64,000 nt of DNA from Cenococcum geophilum 1.58 (taxonomy: Eukaryota > Ascomycota > Dothideomycetes > Gloniales > Gloniaceae): positions 992,001 to 1,056,000 of the forward strand of contig KV748224.1 of assembly GCA_001692895.1 (NCBI GenBank), written 5' to 3'. The notes under the pieces are model-generated. The model searched no databases, had not been told where the DNA came from, and saw only the letters and a list, made by a program, of their open reading frames with translations. The translations under genes were made by a program, and so were the position numbers. Below are positions 36,919-47,975 of this stretch, one piece after another (the stretch's first letter is position 1; every line of letters starts with the position of its first letter).

Positions 36919-37586
36919 TTATCCATCCGCGCCACCAACACTCTCCTGCACCGGCAACTCCCCATCAAAAATAACCGCATACGCCTCCAAAAACCCAAAC
37001 AGCGACGTATTCACCCGCACCTTCACCATCTCCGCCGTCGACGCCAACAGCGGCGGCTCGTACCGGAACGTCTGACTCGGGACCGCCTGCCCTGGCATCC
37101 GTCCTATCGAATACCCCTAACCGTCTAACTGCACGCCAGCGGTACGGTGGTGAGAGCGTTCCGGGGCCCGGTTTCGCAGCCAAAGGAGAAGGAGGTGAGG
37201 GAGAGGGTGGAGAGGGGGAGTTGGGATAGGCGACGGTGAGGTTGCTGGAGATGTCTGGAAGGGAGCGTGCTACGAGGACGTTGGGCGCGGAGCTGGGTTT
37301 TAGGCCTGTGAGCCCGTTGTACGACGTTATGAACATGTTGAAGAAGATGCCTTGGGTTTCGCCGGCCGGGTGGAGCAGGAGCTGGCTTGTTGTGTTGCTG
37401 AAGGAGAGGTCGAGGGATTGGTCGTCGAACTGGGGGTAGTGGGTTGAGGGTAGGAAAGGGGGTGGGAAGAGGGGCTTACGGTGATGGTTTCATTGTATTG
37501 GTAGCTGGCTTGGGTGGATGTTGGAGGGGGATGGGCAAGGAGGATTAGGATGAGGGAGAAATTGGGGAGGAGATATAGCCTTGCAT
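36919..37586 (-). pseudogene. Decayed gene for a small secreted protein (about 200 aa family)
   Basis: On the minus strand an ATG at 37586 is followed by a signal-peptide-like stretch (FSLILILLA), a QYNETIT segment, a 50 bp intron (37479 down to 37430, GTAAGC...CCAG) and an exon starting FDDQSLDLSF. Later parts read LTSFSFGCETG, then QTFRYEPP and EMVKV, and end at a stop at 36919-36921. TITFDD near the start and a central FGC-type motif are typical of a widespread family of fungal secreted proteins of unknown function. The frame changes between the ATG and the signal peptide (about 37545-37575), at a CT-rich run (about 37212-37228) and near 37113-37120, and a TAG lies at 37127-37125. Most likely it is a dead gene. 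Sequencing error in the low-complexity runs or an unseen intron could explain part of this. Confidence 0.55.
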
Positions 37587-38288
37587 GGCTGGTGGTGTGG
37601 GTAATTGGTCGATAACTACAAGATGCAGCTGGGGTTCGCTGTCCTTTAATACCTATCCTGAGACATACTGCTTTCTTTGCATGTCAACATCTGTATTCCT
37701 CTCAGTCTCGATCTGGCTCTCGATCTCAAGATGGTGTACAGGAAGCGCCACACGGCATGCGAGGCTGAAAAGGCACCTGATAAGAACTTCTAGAAGAGTT
37801 TGAAGCCTTCGCCGATCAACGCCGTCCGAAGTTAAGTGACTGAACTAGCTTGTGACCTTCATTCCTAGCCATCGCAATTGGGGAAGGCCGAGGGCGGGAA
37901 AGGTGGCTTGAGGCATGGCGGGAGAGCTCCGATGTCGTTCGTGGAGTATGTGCATGTCCAATGTCGATTGACGTAGGTGGGGAGTTCTCGATGAATAAAA
38001 AGGCTACTGCGATGCCTAGTTTGACAAGATTTTTTGATGGTCTTCTTCAGCGAGGAAAGAGGGTGTATTGGGAAGATTCTACGTGACAGAAACGAGATAA
38101 GACCAACGAATGGCTGAGCAGATCCCGATCTGGTTCTAGTCTACGCGACACAAGAAGCGGCCGATAATCCCGGAGGGAGAAACTCTCAAGTTGAACGCCA
38201 TTGAATGACGTGGGCGAGTGTGAAAGTTCTGCACTGGATGGACGTGACGTTCGTAGAAGAGGCGACGATGGATTCGAGAGAAAATTAA
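37587..38288. other. Non-coding or unrecognised stretch upstream of the decayed gene
   Basis: Composition is normal, with no repeats. An open frame on the minus strand (38313-38047) crosses into the inverted-repeat element at 38289 and has no domain, signal peptide or plausible codon pattern. The sequence would include the promoter of the decayed minus-strand gene. Nothing else is seen. Confidence 0.45.
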
Positions 38289-38408
38289 GGCCGCTACTAA
38301 TTGCACGCCCCACCTAAACAGGCTTAGATTCTTCCTCTTCAGGTTAGAACATTGCGTGTGTTTGACTTGTTTACACCCAAATCGCGAAAATCAAAGTGTT
38401 AAAATATA

Positions 38409-38621
38409 CAGAGGTGCGTTGCAAAAGTCTTCGCCGCCCTTATTAGGCGGTCTTATGGGCGGTGGCTGCCTTAAGGTTGGTAAGGCAACGGGCTAGAAGC
38501 CGCCCAATGGCGCCTAAGGTCCCCTAAAACCGGCTTAAAATGCGCCCAATTTTCGGCTACATGCGGGCTCCTTTGGCTCAACCTAGGCAGGGCCGGCAAA
38601 GACTTCTGCAATGCACCTCCG
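38409..38621. mobile_element. TA-flanked MITE (213 bp) nested in the long-inverted-repeat element
   Basis: Terminal inverted repeats of about 28 bp (left start CAGAGGTGCGTTGCAAAAG; right end CTTCTGCAATGCACCTCCG) have about five mismatches. They are flanked by TA on both sides (38407-38408, 38622-38623). The interior is GC-rich and non-coding. The length, the TA target and a start of CAG-GG...GCAAAA resemble mimp elements, the non-autonomous relatives of impala (Tc1/mariner) in Fusarium, but the match is partial and may only reflect superfamily membership. Confidence 0.72.
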
Positions 38622-38831
38622 TAATATCTTTAAGATTGTCCTAAGTTAACTGGTAGGACTACGGGAGTGCTCTGCGAAGCACCGTAAGAACTAGATTGGG
38701 TGCTACTGTCTCTATTTAAACATCTGTAGATTGCCTCTATGGACACATCTGCGCCCGCGCCCGCGCCGCACCTGCGCCTGCACTTATGCCCACGTGCACC
38801 CACGGGTGGTGCAGCCAGTATTTCGCTCGAG

Positions 38832-38946
38832 TACTAAGAGCTCCCGCTGAGTAGAATTATTGATGCGATTTGTAGAGCCAGCAGTAGAGCCAGCCAGCCG
38901 CGCGACCGCGACCGCGACGACGCTCTACAATTGCAGGCTCTTAGTA
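38832..38946. repeat. Two-level hairpin inside the long-inverted-repeat element
   Basis: The outer arms TACTAAGAGC (38832-38841) and GCTCTTAGTA (38937-38946) are perfect inverted copies. The inner arms TTGTAGAGC (38870-38878) and GCTCTACAA (38922-38930) are also perfect. The loop is a GC-rich run of CGCGACC-type repeats. It could be a further tiny nested MITE or simply a cruciform-forming segment. Confidence 0.5.
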
Positions 38947-39106
38947 TGGGCGCGTAGTGTTGTTTTCGCGATTTAGGTGTAAACAAGTCAAACACACGTG
39001 ATATTCTAACTTGAAGTGGAAGGATCTAAGCCTGTTTCGGGGGGGTGCGAGCAGTAATTGGGGGGTGTGCGCGCAGTAATTAGGGGGTGTGCAATTAGTA
39101 GCGGCC

Positions 39107-39480
39107 AAATTAAATATGGGAAAGGTCCATACGAGCCTAGCTCCTCGGCCACCGCCGGCTGGCGACGGCAGCCTTAAAGTACACCCTGGGATTTTGGATT
39201 AACATATCGGGGGCGGGTTACGACCGGGGTTAATACGAGGTTAGGGCCACCCCCGGGGTCCTGCTGATAACGCGCCCGAACCCCGCACAAGGTTGCGCAG
39301 CGACCACCCCTAAGTATTTTCGCACGCGATTTTACATAATTTAAGTTAGATCGGTACTTCTGGACGGTCGCGTAATATTGCTCTAAATTTACAACACCTA
39401 AACAGGCTCTATTCCTACATTAAGGCGTTTTAGTTATTATAGTAAAATAGGTATTATCTACTACCTAAAAGGGAGCCTTT
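39107..39480. other. Single-copy-looking flank between the inverted-repeat element and A3
   Basis: This is normal to mildly AT-rich sequence, with a GC-rich part (about 39145-39300, including a hairpin GGCCACCGCCGGCTGGCGACGGC) and an AT-rich part nearer A3. A segment at 39399-39425 (CACCTAAACAGGCT...ATTCCTAC) echoes the left arm of the element at 38289. There is no gene. It ends with CCTTT (39476-39480), the left target copy of A3. Confidence 0.5.
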
Positions 39481-39902
39481 TGTTACGGACGCTTTAAGTA
39501 CAATGTTACGACTACTTGGAGAAGAGTTGGAAGAAGCTAGTTAGTTAATCTAGGCACGGTCCAGGATAGAGCCGATAGAGCTATATGACGAGGAATAGTA
39601 ACTAAGGTTATATAACGTGATCTATATAATCTATAGGATCTATATAATCCGTAATAGAGTAGATAGAGCACACGTATATTATATATAAGAAGGATTTTAT
39701 AGGAGTACGGTTGTGTATTTAAGGACCCTTAGTCCCTACCTAGATAGTTCCTCCTTATAGTAATTCTTAGAATATAATTAGAGTTAATCTATTAAGCAAC
39801 CACTCCACTAGTATTATTACGTTATTAACTTTAATTTATATTACCTATATACCTAGCCTATTAACAAGCCCACCGTAGTACTTACTATAAGGTTTTGTTA
39901 TA
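39481..39902 (+). repeat. 5' LTR of A3 (422 bp)
   Basis: It begins TGTTACGGACGCTTTAAG, matches the 3' copy at 47068-47489 along its length, and is followed by the AATTACTACCTAGTTAC block seen after the A2 5' LTR. A segment at about 39617-39660 differs from A2 and is shared with the A3 3' LTR, which confirms the pair. Confidence 0.88.
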
Positions 39903-42900
39903 CAATTACTACCTAGTTACGGTATTAAATACGGAAAGTTAAATAATATGCTACTAAAAGCAGCCACTACAACGCTATTGACGGCGGCAACTATGTTAAG
40001 GTTAGGAAACAATACTAGTATAGCAGATACTAACTTATAGCAACCTATAACGGTTAGACAGTTATAAGAAATAGTTAATTAGTTAATAGAAAATAATATA
40101 ACGTTAAAAAATAGGATTAACGGGATAGGAGCAGCAAAAATTAAATTACTATTAATTAAGAGATTCTTAGGAGAGAGGTTAAAGCTTAAGGGATTTCTTA
40201 TATAAATGCACTTTAAAGTTATATAAGAAGGGGTAAAGCTACTAACACCTATAGATTAAATAGTATATGCGGGACTATTCCTATTAGGAAGGGTACTTAA
40301 ATAGTTTAAATCTTACTTTATGGAAATATAGGCAAACGGAATAACGACCACTAATTAGGAGGTATAATTTATATTTTTAAGTTAGGAAGGGTTTATAGAG
40401 CGACTTATACAAATATTTAGAGACCTAAAGGTAGTAACTATAGCGGAAAGAAAACTCTAAGATATTACGCAATAGACCTTAGCAATTAAGTATATAATAT
40501 AGTTCTAGACGTTAGCTATATAAGTTAAGTAAAATAATAAGGCGCTTATAGTATAGTATAAATAAGGACTTAAGGCTAAAGTCTAGGATATAATTATTTT
40601 AATAAAAGATGCGGACACCCTACGGGAGTTAATAGATTAAGTAACTAAGATTAATAATTAGATCTACTAAAGGGAACAGGCTAAGAAGGGTTAAGATAGA
40701 GTTCTATAGTTATATAAGGCGCAGAGTACGTAATAACTAAAGCTAAATTAGAAACTATGGTATAGCGTAAAGCTAATAGACCTAAGCGGTACTAAAGAAG
40801 CCTATAAGAGATAGAGTAAAAAACTATAAAAACCTAGAGGTTAAGGATCTAGTAATTATAGGACTAAGGAGTAAAGGCTAAACTAGGGATCTTAGTAGTA
40901 GAAGATGTTTAGGCGGACTTTATAGTAAAGTTAGTGGTTTAAAAATAGAGCTTATATAAATTGCGGGAAATAAGGTTACTTTATAAGGGATTATAAAGAT
41001 AGTTAGAGTTACTATATAATAAAGGGAACTAGGCTAGTAGAAGACACATATATATAAAGGGATAATAGTATACTACGAGGAATAAAGGAATGTTTAATTA
41101 AAAGATTTACGTTTTGTTATAATAACGTATACTAAATTTATAAAAACGCTAAGTATAGCATAAGCTATTAGCTATAGGAGCCAAAATCTTTAAAATATAG
41201 GGGAATTAATAAACTAATATATAGATCGGATATTAAAGATAACAAGTTTAATATAGGTGAAATATTTATAGATAATAAGGCAATAAGAGCAGCTTACTAG
41301 AAGCGTATAAACCTTAAAAAAGTTATACTAAAAGTAGAAACTAAGACCGCTATAGAGTAAGGGTTAGTAACGGGAATTATAATACTGTTAGATATGGCAT
41401 CCGTCGCTTCGCAAGATAAAAGGAAGAGTATTTTATAGAGATTAAGTAAGCAGATAACTGCTAGTGCTAATTTATCGCTTAATAAAGGTAAAAGGCTAGA
41501 TAACTAAGATTTTTAAGATAAGATAAGGCATACCTAAGGACCTATAATAGATAAAAACCGATAAAGTAGGGCAATAGCTTAGTTTAAAGATATATAAATA
41601 AGCTTAGGATAGAGTTTCCCATAGGTATAAAACTCTTAAGACGATATAAGTAAGATTTAAGACTTTTAAGATAAGATAAGAATACCTAAGTCTAGTTAGA
41701 CTAAGGTAAGAGTAAAGCTTAAGACAGAAGTAAGCTTAGGATTAAGAATTCTATAGAACTAAGATTTTAAGATATAAATAAGGACTATTAATAAGATTAA
41801 GAAGTAAGAAGACTTTAAGGATCTACTTATAAGACGCGAAAAGAAAGAAACTATAAAGGAATTTAGAGCAAGAATTACCTTATAGTAAAATTAGAAACTA
41901 GATAAGAGGACTAGTATATTAGGTTATATAAGGAACAGAGCACCTATATAAAGAATTACTAATAGGCTAAGGACAGGCATACTAAGAGCTAAGTAGCTTA
42001 TTAAACTGGAATAGGAAGAGGATCTAGGGATCCTAATTAGGTTTAAGGAACAATATATAAAAGGCTATTATAATGCCGTAATAAGAAGATACTTCCTTAC
42101 GGACAAGCCGTATACACTTAAAGAGTTATACTAAAAGTGGTATAGACAACGATATAATAATAAGTGGGAAGATTTCTATATATAGTTAGATAAAAAAGTT
42201 ATCTAAGACCACCCGATTACGGAAAAGGCTATAAGTTATATTAAAGGAGCCTTAATTATAATATTAAAAGATCTAAAGGAGTAATTCGAGGACTAAAGAA
42301 GTAAGAGGTAAATCTCAGTACCTGCGAATAAAGTCGTAACGCTTAGATTAGTATAAAAAAGGTTTAAACTTAAGGATAAAAACGAGCTAAGAGTTAACCT
42401 AAGATACTAGGCATACTATATATTGGCATAAATTGTATATATAGATAATATATATAATATATATAGAACACCTAAGGATAAGAACAGAAAGTACCTAGTA
42501 AGAATATATTAGGTATTAGATAAGGTAAAGTATAAAAACGCTAAATATATATATAGTTGGCACCTAGTAGAAGTGTAAAGCTAAGGAGACTTAATATTTT
42601 AACTAGGAAGATTCCTTATAGAAGAATGCCTAGACAGACAACAGTAGTAAAAATACCCAGAAAATACGTGTCTATAGCATATTAAAGATAAAAAGCGAAC
42701 TAAGTATTAGCTAAAAATAGACTAAGTACAGACAGGATTAAGCAGCTAATAATTAGGAAAAGTAGAGGCCTACGGGACTAAAGGGAACTATTAGTAAAGC
42801 CTTAAACCCTTAAGGGAATTTAAGGACAACACCTAAACCTATAAGTTAAATGGTAAGATTAACAGTTTAAAGCATTAATAGATAGTAGAGTAATAAGGAA

Positions 42901-43251
42901 CCATATCTTACTAGCAATAGTTAAAAGGATGGGGTTACTATATAGGAAAAAGGAGCACCCTTATCTATTAGTAACAATTTTAGGAGATCTAATAGCCTAT
43001 AGAGGAGGTATTATTAATCTTAAAACAGGACCTATTTAGTTAACTATTAAAGGGAGATAAATTAAGATATCTTTTAATATATTACTATTAGGGAATAATA
43101 AGGCAGTATTAGGAATGCCTTAGTTATAGGAATATAATTTAAGGATTAATTAGATTATAGGTTAGGTTAATATTAGGAATACTTAACGGCGTAAGATGCA
43201 ATAATAAGCAAAGTTAGTATAGTACTAAGTAGAAGCGACCTATAAAGAAAC

Positions 43252-43437
43252 TGTCACAGTACGTGCGGACTGTCAAGGTACGATGTACGAGGTGACTGTA
43301 TATTATTGACAAACGATATCGTGTGAGGATCTATATATAGAGGTGAGGCGGTGTATATATATCGCTCAGGGGTCAGGTCCGTGCTCATGCATACGCGTAC
43401 ACGAGCCATAATTACGCGTTAGGTTAGTGCCGTGACA
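43252..43437. mobile_element. Solo LTR (186 bp), hardly RIP-mutated, inside A3
   Basis: The sequence runs TGTCACAG...CCGTGACA with perfect TGTCAC/GTGACA inverted ends and is flanked by GAAAC on both sides (43247-43251, 43438-43442). It keeps many CpA/TpG and CpG sites and has a TATA-like CTATATATAGAGG at about 43331-43343, where an LTR promoter would be. Apart from its ends it does not resemble the LTRs of families A-D. A solo LTR usually results from recombination between the two LTRs of a once complete element. Confidence 0.85.
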
Positions 43438-46400
43438 GAAACAGAAAAAGGGTTAAGTTACGTACTAAAGAAATACTATAAGTATAGTAAGAAACTATAG
43501 TTACTAGAGAGTAAGAAGCTATTAGAGTATATAGTATAGGACTATAAAATAGAATTAGAATTAGGAATAAGTCTAAGGTTTTTTCCAATCTATAAGCTTA
43601 CTAAGGAAAAAGGTAGAGTATTAAAAGAGTTTATTTAAGAAAACCTATAAAAAAGATATATTAGACTATTACAGTCCTTAGCAGGTTATCTAGTACTGTT
43701 TATACTAAAAAAAATAGTAAACTAAGGCTATGTATTAACTATAGATAGTTAAATAGCATTACTAGGAAGGATAGGTATCCTTTATCCTTAATTAGCGAAA
43801 TCTAAGATAGGATAGGTAATGTATAAATCTTTATAAAGATAGATCTAAGATAGGCGTACCATTAGATTAGGATTAAGGAAGGCAATAAATAGAAAGCAGC
43901 CTTTAAGTTAAAGGAAGGACTATATAAACTATTAGTTATATAATTCGGGCTTATAAACACACTAGTAATATTCTAAAAGCATATTAATAATATATTGGAA
44001 GAATACTTGGATAAATTTGTTATAGTATATCTTAACAACATTATTATTTATTTAATAACTAAGGAAGAGTATAGAGAACACGTTAAATAGGTTTTAAGGA
44101 GATTGTAAGAAAAATAGATACTAGTAGTAATTAAGAAATACGAGTTCTTTACTAGTAAAACTAATTTTATTAAATTTATTATTAAACTAGGCTAACTTAG
44201 TATAGATCTAAAAAAGATTAAGGCTATAGTAAATTAGTAAGAACTAGAGAACGTTATATAACTAAGATTATTTCTAGGGGTTTGCAATTACTGTAGAAGG
44301 TTTATAGCGCAATAGTTAAAAGATATTAAACTATTTACGCGACTAATAAAGAAAGAAGAACTATGGGTATAGGGAAAGGAATAGTAAAAATTATTTAAGA
44401 AAGTTAAAAAGTTATTTACCTAGGAGCTAGTTTTTAAAATCTATTAACTAGGACTAGAAACGGTTATAAAAATAAATATATTAGACTTTATACTAGGGGC
44501 GTACTTTATATAGAAATATTAAGATAGATAGCACTTAGTAGTATACTATAGTTAAAAGATAACACCTTTAGAGTTAAACTATAACATCTATAACAAGGAG
44601 TTATTAGGTATAATTACAGTATTAAAGAAATAGAGGGTATTTTTATAAGGTATAGAGAAACTATTTATAGTTAAAACGGATTATAAAAACCTAATAGGAT
44701 TTTTAATAATAAAGGAACTTAACTAAAGATAAGTTAGATAGGCAAAAATGCTTATAGAATACTATTTTAAGATTTAGTATACTAAAGGTACAGAAAATAT
44801 ATAAGCAGATACTCTAAGTTAAAAGGCTAAACTATAAAATAATAAAAAGCCATTAGGGGCTTTACTGCGAAAAGATATAAATAAACTAATTAGGTATAAT
44901 TATCTAAAAATTATAATAACTTAAAAGGAACTAGATAGAGTTTATAAGTTACTAAAAGCTTTTAGGTATAAAGGATCTTTAAAATACAGCTAGAAAAATA
45001 ATTAGAACATTTAAGAGAAGAAATATTATATAAGCATAGAGAAGTAAAGTATATCCTAAAAAGCATAGCGGAATACTTTATAGAAGATTTTTATAAGGGA
45101 TTAACTTAAGGACACAACGGAGCCATGGGTTTAGTATTAAGACTCTAAAAGGAGTATATTATTAATAGAATTTAGGGCTTAGCATAAAAGGTTACTAGGA
45201 AATATCTAGATTGCTAAAGAAATAAACTAATAAGATATAAGCCGTATAGAGGGCTATAGCCTATTAAAATACTAGAGAGACCATAGGAGGTTATATTATA
45301 GGATTTTAATATTAAATTATTAAGGTTAAGGGACCCTATTACCGGATAAGATTATAATATAATCTTAATAATAGTAGACAAGCTTACGAAGTAGGGATAC
45401 TTTATAGTATATATAGAAGAAATATTAGTAGAAGATGTCGCTAGAATTTATATTAAAGAAGTATTTATAAGATATAGGGCACTAAATAAGATTATATTGG
45501 ATAGAGATCTAAGATTTATAGTAGTATTTTAGAAGGTATTCTTAGCGAAGTAAGGAGTTAGAGTAGTAACTTCTACCGCATAATACTTATAGATAGACGG
45601 TTAAACGGAAAGACTAAATTAGATACTAGAACAGTATCTAAGACATTATATTAACTACGCGCAGAATAATTGGGTATTATTATTACCAGTTATATAATTT
45701 ATATATAATGCAACACTATAAAAAGGTATAGGCATATTACTATTTAAAGCGAATTATAGATATAAGCTAAGAATATTATTATTACTATAATAAGCGAGGA
45801 AAACAAGTAGTATAGCTAAAGAAAGAATAAAGACACTAATAAATCTTTATGTAGACCTTATAGAATTAGTAAAAAAAGTATAAGAAAGAATAAAAAAGTA
45901 CTATAATACTAAGATATTTAAGGGACTAGATTTTTAAGGAGGGAGATAAAGTATAGCTACTATATAAAAATTTTAAGAGTTAATAACTAAGTAAGAAGTT
46001 AGACCACATTAGACTAGGACCTTTTAAAATTAAGTAAAGGATTTTATTAGTTACGTTTAAGTTAAACCTACTAGCTGAAATAAAAATCTACCCTATATAG
46101 TATATTGCGATACTAGAGCCAGCATATAGGAATATTAAGCCACCGGTTTATAAAGCAGACACATATAGAGGGTAAGAAGAAGATAAATAGTAAGTTTTAA
46201 GAATTATTAGTTATAAGGATATTAACAACAAAATATAGTATAAGGTAAAGTGGATAGGCTATAATAAGACTACCTAGGAGCCACTAAAGAACCTAAAGAA
46301 CGCTATAGGTAAAGTATAGGAGTATTAAAAGAGATTAGGTTAGGTAGTATTAATAAAAAAAATTACTAAAAAATAAGTTACCTAAGGGGGACCTAAAAAG

Positions 46401-47067
46401 AGTAGTTGCTAAACTACTTAGACCTATTTCCTTTTTAGTTAAAAGGGAGTCCGTTTTTTTATTACTAAGTTCCTATAAACCCTATTTTATAAGCTTCTAC
46501 TACTTAGAATAAACTTTTTTATAAACCTTCTTAAGACGGATTAACTAAGTAAACGCTATAAGACGAGACTTAAGAGCCCGTTGTTAAGTATCGGCAGTCT
46601 TCTATTCTGCATTATAAGAATGGTATAACTCCGCCAGAGTGATAAACAGTTTATTATCTAGCTACGTAGCAGCAGATTAAACGCAAAACCCTAAAATAAA
46701 TTAATTAGGGAACTAGACGACTATTAAGGATAATAAGTTATATATATTTAGTATTAGAGATAGAGTAAACGTTATAGAACGAATAAATATTCGCTTTAGT
46801 GCACTCTAAATAAGAGGATAGTTGGCGTAAAGATAGGTTCGCTAACGTAATATAAACTAACCCCTCTTTTAAACAGCGAGAATATGGAGACGGTATAATC
46901 TTACTAAGAGATAATATCGTAACAATAGTGCGAACACGACGAGTAGTTAAAGAAGAAGAAATTGCTTTAGGTATAATAAGTAATAATATTAACTAAATTA
47001 ATTAGACAAATATTACACCTCTAGTAAACAACTTAGAGATATTAGGAATTTTTAAGGACGAAGATAG

Positions 47068-47489
47068 TGTTATAGACGCTTTAAGTATAATATTATAACT
47101 ACTTAGAGAAGAGTTAAAAGGAGCTAGTTAGTTAATCTAAGTATAGTTTAGAATAGAGCCGATAGAGCTATATAATAAGGAATAGTAACTAAGGTTATAT
47201 AACGTAATCTATATAATCTATAGGATCTGTATAATCCGTAATAGAGTAAATAGAGTATATATATATTACGTATAAGAAGGATTTTATAGAAGTACGGTTA
47301 TGTATTTAAGGACCCTTAGTCCCTACCTAGATAGTTCCTCCTTATAGTAATTTTTAGAATATAATTAGAGTTAATCTATTAGGCAACCACTCTACTAGTA
47401 TTATTACGTTATTAACTTTAATTTATATTACTTATACACCTAGCCTATTAATAAGCCTACTATAGTACTTGCTATAAGGTTCTGTTATA
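47068..47489 (+). repeat. 3' LTR of A3 (422 bp)
   Basis: This is a direct copy of 39481-39902. Like the 5' copy it carries the ATCTATAATCTATAGGATC-type segment absent from A2. It is followed directly by the CCTTT duplication. Confidence 0.88.
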
Positions 47490-47553
47490 CCTTTCTTACC
47501 CTAAATATTTATATAAAGCTAATTTAAAGAATACTAGCCTTATAGCTGCTTTA
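47490..47553. other. 64 bp spacer between A3 and A4
   Basis: This is AT-rich sequence that belongs to neither element. It begins with the right A3 target copy CCTTT and ends CTTTA, the presumed left target copy of A4. It is the only non-transposon DNA right of 39480. Confidence 0.6.
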
Positions 47554-47975
47554 TGTTACGGACAGCTTAAGTACAATGTTATAACTACTAGGAGAGGAGT
47601 TGGAAGTAGCTAATTAGTTAATTAAGGCACAGCCTAAAATGGAGCCGATAGAACTATATAATAAGGAATAGTAACTAAGGTTATATAACGTGCTACGTAT
47701 TAAATAAAAGGAATAAGAGGAACTTATATATCTTATATATAAGACGTACCTTACGTATAAGGAGGATTTCTTAGAAGTACGGTTATATATTTAAAGGACT
47801 ATAGTCCCTACCTAGATAGTTCTTCTCTCCTTATAGTAAATCTTAGAATATAATTAGAGTTAATTTATTAGGCAACTACTTCACTAGTTATTATTACGTT
47901 ATTAACTTCTTATTTACCTATATACCTAGCCTATTAATAAGCCTACTGTAGTTCCTACTATAAGGCTTTATTATA
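47554..47975 (+). repeat. 5' LTR of A4 (422 bp)
   Basis: It begins TGTTACGGACAGCTTAAG and ends GCTTTATTATA. It is homologous along its length to the A2 and A3 LTRs. The partner LTR is not in the window. Confidence 0.82.

Larger units (their letters stand above)
38289..39106. mobile_element. Long-terminal-inverted-repeat element (818 bp) with a 7 bp target duplication
   Basis: The left arm (38289-about 38391) and the right arm (about 38962-39106) are inverted copies. Both begin GGCCGCTACTAATTGCAC and share AAACAGGCTTAGAT, GTGTGTTTGACTTG and the block ending at ATCGCGAAAA. The right arm is about 45 bp longer because a 22 bp unit (AGTAATTGGGGGGTGTGCGC type) is repeated. AAATTAA flanks both sides (38282-38288, 39107-39113). 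There is no transposase; the interior holds a TA-flanked MITE and a hairpin. The 7 bp duplication does not fit the usual 8 bp (hAT) or 9 bp (MULE) rule, so the superfamily is open. Confidence 0.78.
39481..47489 (+). mobile_element. A3: full-length family A Ty3/Gypsy element (8009 bp), decayed, with a solo LTR inside
   Basis: Two 422 bp LTRs and the target duplication CCTTT (39476-39480, 47490-47494) bound it. By alignment to A2: gag about 39950-40800, zinc-knuckle region about 40950-41020, spacer to about 42800, protease about 42850-43140, reverse transcriptase about 43600-44100, RNase H about 44420-44800, integrase about 45120-45700, chromodomain about 46100-46360, and the antisense coding-like tract about 46400-47040. 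Without the nested solo LTR it is 7818 bp. It looks whole in length but is broken many times; the AT content suggests an age like or above that of A2. Confidence 0.88.

Noticed and set aside
36619-37128. 169-codon plus-strand Arg/Leu/Pro-rich open frame
   Set aside because: It is antisense to the decayed secreted-protein gene; composition fits a shadow of GC-rich coding sequence.
38047-38313. 88-codon minus-strand open frame
   Set aside because: It starts inside the left arm of the inverted-repeat element and has no domain or signal peptide.
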